64,000 bases of DNA. Source: Marihabitans asiaticum. GTDB taxonomy: Bacteria; Actinomycetota; Actinomycetes; Actinomycetales; Dermatophilaceae. This document shows, piece after piece, positions 60,079 to 64,000 of the stretch (within the stretch, counting starts at the first letter, position 1; each line of letters starts with the position of its first letter). The notes beneath the pieces were generated by a model. It was not told where the DNA came from. It saw nothing but the letters and a program-made list of their open reading frames with translations, and ran no database searches. Made by a program: the position numbers and the translations under genes. The stretch lies in NCBI RefSeq assembly GCF_007828725.1, contig NZ_VIUW01000004.1:248001-312000 (forward strand), written 5' to 3'.

Positions 60079-61356
60079 TCAGCGCGGGTACGCGGGGAAG
60101 GCCTCGACCAGCTCGGTGACCCCGGCTCGCACCTCGCGGCTGACCGTGCCGTCGGGGTCGCCGTCGCCCTCGGTGACGGCCTTGTGGATGAGGTCGGCGA
60201 CGGTGGCCATCTGCTCGGTGCCCATCCCCTGGGTGGTGAGGCACGCGGTGCCGACCCGGATGCCGGAGGCGATGCCCGGCTTCTGCGGGTCGTTGGGGAT
60301 CGCGTTCTTGTTCAGCACGATCCCGGCGGCGTCGCAGCGCGCCTCGGCGTCCTTGCCCGTGACCTCGACCGGCTGGAGGTCGACGAGCGCGAGGTGGGTG
60401 TCGGTGCCTCCGGTGGTCGGCCGCATCCCGTGCTCGGTGAGCCCGCTGGCGAGCGCCTGGGCGTTGGTGATGACGTCGCGGGCGTACTGCGCGTACTCCG
60501 GGGTCGCGCACTCCTTGAAGTTCACCGCCTTGGCGGCGATCGTGTGCATCTGCGGGCCCCCCTGCATCATCGGGAAGACCGCCTTGTCCAGCGCCGCCGC
60601 GTGCTCTTCCTTGCACACGAGCGCACCGGAGCGCGGCCCGCGCAGCACCTTGTGCGTGGTGAAGGTGACGACGTCGGCGTGCGGCACCGGGCTGGGGATC
60701 GCCTTGCCGGCGACGAGCCCGATGAAGTGCGCGGCGTCGACCCAGAAGACCGCGCCGACCTCGTCGGCGATGGCCCGGATCCGCTCGAAGTCGATCAGCC
60801 TCGGGATCGCCGACCCGCCGGCGCAGATCAGCTTGGGCCGCTCCTCCTTCGCGAGCCGCTCGATCTCGTCGTAGTCGACGTCCTCGGTGTCCGGGTGTAC
60901 CCCGTAGTGCACGGCGTCGAACCACTTGCCGGAGAAGGAGACCTTCGTCCCGTGGGTGAGGTGACCTCCGTGCGGCAGCGACATCGCGAGCAGCTTCTCC
61001 CCGGGCTTGAGGAAGGCGCCGTACACCGCCTGGTTGGCGCTCGCCCCGGAGTGGGCCTGGACGTTGGCGTGCTCGGCGTCGAAGAGGGTCTTGCAGCGCT
61101 CGATCGCCAGCTCCTCGGCCTTGTCGACCTCGGAGCACCCGCCGTAGTAACGCCGGCCGGGATAGCCCTCGGCGTACTTGTTCGACAGGGTCGAGCCGAG
61201 CGCGGTGAGCACCTCGGGCGAGGACAGGTTCTCGCTGGCGATGAGCTGCAGCCCCGAGCGGATCCGGCCCAGCTCGGAGAGCAGGACGTCGGCGACCTCG
61301 GGGTCGAAGTCCCGCAGGGCGGCGTAGTCGGAGCCGTAGAAGGTGTCGTCGGTCAT
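60079..61356 (-). CDS. glyA: Serine hydroxymethyltransferase
   Basis: PLP enzyme interconverting serine and glycine with tetrahydrofolate. The 425 residues contain the PLP Lys in VTFTTHKVLRGPRSG and the N-terminal QLIASENLSSPEV. Its ATG overlaps the Sua5 stop (ATGA), so it is coupled to an upstream gene of unrelated function. In M. tuberculosis glyA is not at this place, so it has been inserted here between sua5 and wecA. Confidence 0.96.
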   Translation of the reverse strand: MTDDTFYGSDYAALRDFDPEVADVLLSELGRIRSGLQLIASENLSSPEVLTALGSTLSNKYAEGYPGRRYYGGCSEVDKAEELAIERCKTLFDAEHANVQAHSGASANQAVYGAFLKPGEKLLAMSLPHGGHLTHGTKVSFSGKWFDAVHYGVHPDTEDVDYDEIERLAKEERPKLICAGGSAIPRLIDFERIRAIADEVGAVFWVDAAHFIGLVAGKAIPSPVPHADVVTFTTHKVLRGPRSGALVCKEEHAAALDKAVFPMMQGGPQMHTIAAKAVNFKECATPEYAQYARDVITNAQALASGLTEHGMRPTTGGTDTHLALVDLQPVEVTGKDAEARCDAAGIVLNKNAIPNDPQKPGIASGIRVGTACLTTQGMGTEQMATVADLIHKAVTEGDGDPDGTVSREVRAGVTELVEAFPAYPR

Positions 61357-62168
61357 CGGTCGTCCTCGCTGTCGTGGTTCGGTGCGGTCGGGTCGTCTGG
61401 CGAAGGGGGTGAGTTGCCGTTCGTCTGAGGTTCCCCGGGGATCTGCGAAGGGGGCGGGTTGCCGTTCGTCTGAGGTTCCCCGGGGATCTGCGAAGGGGGG
61501 TGAGCCGGCGCGCTGGTGCCGGCCGGCTCGGTGCTGCCCTCATCGAAGACCGAGATCACCTGGGCCTCGGTGATCACCCCTTCGCGCAGGATGGTCGGCG
61601 CCTCACCGGTGCAGTCGACGATGGTCGAGGGGAATCCCTCGCTCCGCGGGCCGGCGTCGAGGTAGACGGAGACGGCGGACCCGAGCTGGGTGGCCGCGTC
61701 GAGCACGGTCCGGGCGGGCGTCTCGCCGGTCTGGTTGGCGCTCGTGACCGCCATCGGGCCGGTCTCGCGAAGGACCTCGAGGGCGACCTCGTCGTCGGGC
61801 ATTCGCAGGGCCACCGTGCCGTCGGTGTCGCCGAGGTCCCAGTGCAGCGAGCGCTGCGCGTCGAGGACGACGGTCAGCGGGCCCGGCCAGTACTGCTCGA
61901 CCAGGTCTCGCACCCACGGCGGGATGTTGCGGGCCAGGCCGTCGAGGGTGCGCTGGTCGGGGACGAGCACCGGCGGCGGCTTCTCCCTCCCCCTCCCCTT
62001 CGCCTCGAGCACGGCCCGGACGGCCTCGGGAGAGAAGGCATCGCAGCCCACGCCGTAGACGGTGTCGGTCGGGATGACCACGACCTCCCCGCGCCGGACG
62101 GCGTCGACGGTGGCAGAGACTGCCTCGCCACGGGAGGTCTCGGAGGTGGCATCGACGACCGGGCTCAT
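61353..62168 (-). CDS. Threonylcarbamoyl-AMP synthase (Sua5/TsaC type)
   Basis: Makes threonylcarbamoyl-AMP for the t6A37 modification of tRNAs reading ANN codons. The 271 residues have the YrdC core (about 15-205) with IPTDTVYGVGCDAFSPEA, KGRGREKPP and MAVTSANQTGE. The SUA5 C-terminal domain is replaced by a 45-65 residue Pro/Gln/Asn-rich tail; two copies of PSQIPGEPQTNGN show that it translates the 45-bp repeat at 61400-61500. An ATG at 62168 is preferred because TAGGGT is 7 nt upstream; a GTG at 62177 overlaps that hexamer. Confidence 0.9.
   Translation of the reverse strand: MSPVVDATSETSRGEAVSATVDAVRRGEVVVIPTDTVYGVGCDAFSPEAVRAVLEAKGRGREKPPPVLVPDQRTLDGLARNIPPWVRDLVEQYWPGPLTVVLDAQRSLHWDLGDTDGTVALRMPDDEVALEVLRETGPMAVTSANQTGETPARTVLDAATQLGSAVSVYLDAGPRSEGFPSTIVDCTGEAPTILREGVITEAQVISVFDEGSTEPAGTSAPAHPPSQIPGEPQTNGNPPPSQIPGEPQTNGNSPPSPDDPTAPNHDSEDDR
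61400..61500. repeat. 45-bp tandem repeat array, locus 4 (in coding sequence, opposite orientation)
   Basis: GAAGG landmarks at 61402, 61447 and 61492 have an exact 45-base period; the last two units are full length and the first is only the GCGAAGGGG edge. It is inverted relative to the other three loci, and lies inside the 3' end of the Sua5 gene, in frame. Confidence 0.93.
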
Positions 62169-62175
62169 GGGGGCC

Positions 62176-62181
62176 ACCCTA
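62176..62181 (-). promoter_or_regulatory. -10 element of the sua5-glyA unit (leaderless type)
   Basis: TAGGGT on the minus strand, 7 nt before the ATG at 62168. Confidence 0.5.
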
Positions 62182-62197
62182 TGGCCCCCGGACGAGA

Positions 62198-62242
62198 CTG
62201 ATCTCTGAGGTGCGCCGAGGCCCGGCGCACCTCAGGGATCAG
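62198..62242 (-). terminator. Terminator after the 27-residue membrane protein gene
   Basis: A 19-bp stem (CTGATctCTGAGGTGCGCC with its complement) and a 7-nt loop, 6 nt after the stop codon. Two central mismatches only. Confidence 0.75.
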
Positions 62243-62248
62243 CGGTGC

Positions 62249-62332
62249 TCAGATCGCGGACAGGATCCAGATCACGAGCGCGATGACGAGCAGCACGCCG
62301 ACAATCGTCCAGATCGTTCCAGAACCACGCAT
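62249..62332 (-). CDS. 27-residue single-pass membrane peptide
   Basis: MRGSGTIWTIVG continues as one hydrophobic helix to the end at ILSAI. GAGAGGAG stands 8 nt before its ATG, and a strong terminator follows 6 nt after its stop, so this small frame has the signals of an independent gene. Similar small hydrophobic proteins are seen in actinobacteria without a known role. It lies between prmC and sua5 on the same strand. Confidence 0.65.
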   Translation of the reverse strand: MRGSGTIWTIVGVLLVIALVIWILSAI

Positions 62333-62351
62333 CAGGGGACTCCTCTCGTTG

Positions 62352-62367
62352 GTGACATGGTTGTCAC
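62352..62367. promoter_or_regulatory. Inverted repeat upstream of the membrane peptide gene
   Basis: GTGACA-TGGT-TGTCAC, a 6-bp dyad with a 4-base spacer, 20 nt before the ATG of the 27-residue peptide. It could be an operator; the regulator is unknown. Confidence 0.3.
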
Positions 62368-62441
62368 ACTGGTAACCCTGGCATCTTCCGGGCCGGAGGC
62401 GGGGCTTTCGGGCAGGGCAGTTCGCGGCCCGTCGTCGCAGG

Positions 62442-63383
62442 TCAGCCAGGCCTGCTGGCGCCGATCCTCCGAGCGCTGAGCGCGCGGGGCTTGCCGGCGA
62501 GGTCGCGGTGATCGGTGACCTCGCTCCAGACCCCGGTCGCGTTGAGCGCTTCCGGGAGGGTCTCACCCTGGGTGTCCGCGTGCTCCATCACGAGCACCCC
62601 GTCCGGACTCAGCAGCCGGGCAGCCGTGGCGGCCACCGCTCGTGGCACGGCCAGCCCGTCGGCGCTGCGGCCGTACAGCGCGATCTGCGGGTCGTGCTCG
62701 GCAACCTCGGGGTCGATCGGCACGGCGGAGTCCGGGATGTAGGGCGGGTTGCTCAGGACGAGGTCGACGGCGCCGAGCAGGTCCGCGAGGTGCGGCACTG
62801 CCGCCGGAGCGGCGCCGGCATCGGCCTGCACCACCTCGACCGGCAGCCCCGTCCGCTCGACGTTGTGCCGGGCCCAGGCGAGTGCCTCCTCGCTCAGCTC
62901 GACGGCGACCACCCGGGCGCCCGGGATCTCGTCGGCGGCAGCCAGGGCGAGCGCCCCGGACCCCGTGCACAGGTCGACGACCACCGGCCCTCGCTCCCGG
63001 ACGTGATGGCTCCGGCGATCGGCGTGGGCGGAGCGCTGCGACGAGCCTCGAAGGGCCGCCAGCCCCAGGTCGATGAGCAGCTCGGTCTCCGGCCGCGGCA
63101 CGAAGACCCCCGGCCCGACCGCCAGCTCGAGCCGCCGGAAGCCCGCAACCCCCGTGAGGTGCTGCAGCGGCACGCGCCGGGCGCGCTCGTCGACGAGGTC
63201 GACCAGCCGCGTGCGTGCGTCATCGCTCAGCTCTCGCCCGAGGAGCAGGGCCCGCTCGACCTCGCCGCGGTCCAGCCCGAGCACATGCCCGGCGAGGAGC
63301 ACCGCATCGACGCGGGGGGTGGGGACGCCGGCCCCGGCCAGACGGTCGGTCGCCTCGTCGACGGCCGCGCGAAGGGGGGTCAC
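62442..63383 (-). CDS. prmC: Release factor glutamine methyltransferase
   Basis: Methylates the Gln of the GGQ motif of release factors 1 and 2. The 313 residues have the N-terminal helical release-factor-binding domain and the SAM fold with [14 protein letters not shown] and the catalytic [14 protein letters not shown] start overlaps the prfA stop (GTGA). Its first codons VTPLR translate a GCGAAGGGG copy. It follows its substrate gene, as in many bacteria. Confidence 0.93.
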   Translation of the reverse strand: MTPLRAAVDEATDRLAGAGVPTPRVDAVLLAGHVLGLDRGEVERALLLGRELSDDARTRLVDLVDERARRVPLQHLTGVAGFRRLELAVGPGVFVPRPETELLIDLGLAALRGSSQRSAHADRRSHHVRERGPVVVDLCTGSGALALAAADEIPGARVVAVELSEEALAWARHNVERTGLPVEVVQADAGAAPAAVPHLADLLGAVDLVLSNPPYIPDSAVPIDPEVAEHDPQIALYGRSADGLAVPRAVAATAARLLSPDGVLVMEHADTQGETLPEALNATGVWSEVTDHRDLAGKPRALSARRIGASRPG

Positions 63384-64000
63384 TCGCCGAGAGCGGCCAG
63401 CCGGGCAGCCTCGTCGGCCTCGACGGCCGAGTCGAGGACGGCGTCGAGGTCACCGTCGAGGACGGTGTCGAGGTTGTGCGCCTTGTAGCCGGTGCGGTGG
63501 TCGGAGATCCGGTTCTCGGGGAAGTTGTAGGTGCGGATCCGCTCGCTGCGGTCGACGGTGCGCACCTGCGTCGAGCGCGCCTGGGCATCGGCCTCGGCCC
63601 GCTCGTCCATGGCCATCTGGTGCAGCCGCGCCTTGAGCACGCGCATCGCGGACTCCTTGTTCTGCAGCTGGCTCTTCTCGTTCTGGCAGGAGACGACGAC
63701 CCCGGTCGGCAGGTGGGTGATCCGCACCGCCGAGTCGGTGGTGTTGACGCTCTGCCCGCCCGGCCCGGAGGAGCGGTAGACGTCGATCTTGAGGTCGTTC
63801 GGGCCGATCTCGACCTCGGCCACGTCACCGACGTCCGGCATCACCCACACCCCGGCCGCCGAGGTGTGGATCCGGCCCTGGCTCTCGGTGACGGGGACTC
63901 GTTGGACCCGGTGCACTCCCCCTTCGTACTTCAGGCGCGCCCAGGGCGCCTCCCCCGGCGCGGGCGTTCCCCGGCTGGAGATGGCGACCTGCACGTCCTT
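63380..64000 (-). CDS. prfA: Peptide chain release factor 1 (5' end cut by window)
   Basis: The visible 206 residues are the C-terminal part. The catalytic tripeptide is in [18 protein letters not shown], and domain [18 protein letters not shown] with the extension before the stop is intact. The start is outside the right edge of the window. It is followed by prmC with a GTGA overlap. Confidence 0.95.
   Translation of the reverse strand, partial: KDVQVAISSRGTPAPGEAPWARLKYEGGVHRVQRVPVTESQGRIHTSAAGVWVMPDVGDVAEVEIGPNDLKIDVYRSSGPGGQSVNTTDSAVRITHLPTGVVVSCQNEKSQLQNKESAMRVLKARLHQMAMDERAEADAQARSTQVRTVDRSERIRTYNFPENRISDHRTGYKAHNLDTVLDGDLDAVLDSAVEADEAARLAALGE

Overview
This window comes from the chromosome of a high-GC Gram-positive bacterium (Actinomycetota). 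The evidence is uniformly GC-rich codon third positions, a GlgE-type glycogen pathway, the mismatch endonuclease NucS, decaprenyl/WecA-type chemistry, DUF2505, DUF2550 and DUF2752 proteins, GTG starts and many leaderless-type promoters. Gene order resembles two separate Mycobacterium tuberculosis blocks joined together: etfBA-iscS-mnmA-metE-like-ligA-gatCAB-ilvBNC (Rv3029c to Rv3001c region) and prfA-prmC-sua5-wecA-atp operon-DUF2550-adenosyltransferase-nucS plus glgP/glgE/glgB (Rv1299 to Rv1328 region). I would guess Micrococcales, perhaps Intrasporangiaceae, but the genus cannot be fixed by eye. No rRNA, tRNA, insertion sequence, prophage or CRISPR array was found.

Layout. 1-1260: a DUF2505 gene (cut by the window edge) and two small WXG100-like helical proteins. 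1397-5136: ilvBNC on the minus strand behind a leader-peptide attenuator. 5230-8122: a SixA-like phosphatase, a DUF937 protein, a D-2-hydroxyacid dehydrogenase and a cupin. 8131-11531: gatCAB. 11623-13796: a DUF1801-like protein, thiol peroxidase, HIT protein and a membrane protein. 13933-25924: ligA, a beta-propeller protein, acyl-CoA ligase, core-MetE, a SulP transporter, a PPOX remnant, mnmA, a cysteine desulfurase and uppP. 26050-29724: a Ser-rich secreted protein, etfBA and a YbjN-like protein. 29760-41607: glycogen metabolism (glgX, glgP, glgE-mak-glgB) and a YbbN-like protein. 41633-46662: a lipoprotein/membrane pair, a Ser/Thr kinase, a thiolase and methylmalonyl-CoA epimerase. 46682-49847: a zinc-binding protein, nucS, a membrane acyltransferase and a corrinoid adenosyltransferase. 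49834-58808: DUF2550 and the complete atp operon, interrupted by a DUF2752 gene. 58907-64000: wecA, glyA, sua5, a 27-residue membrane protein, prmC and prfA (partial).

Almost all genes are ordinary housekeeping genes. The unusual signal is in the non-genic layer. The 9-mer GCGAAGGGG occurs about once per kilobase (64 exact copies counted by eye, 30 on one strand and 34 on the other, against roughly 2 expected), in coding and intergenic DNA alike. It also forms the edge of a 45-bp unit that is tandemly repeated at four loci, one of which has become the coding sequence of the Sua5 tail. Two 46-bp palindromes share one sequence family. A perfect TGTGA-N6-TCACA site stands in front of the atp operon, and at least ten genes have a -10 hexamer 6 to 8 nt before the start codon. 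These are the items I would follow up first.
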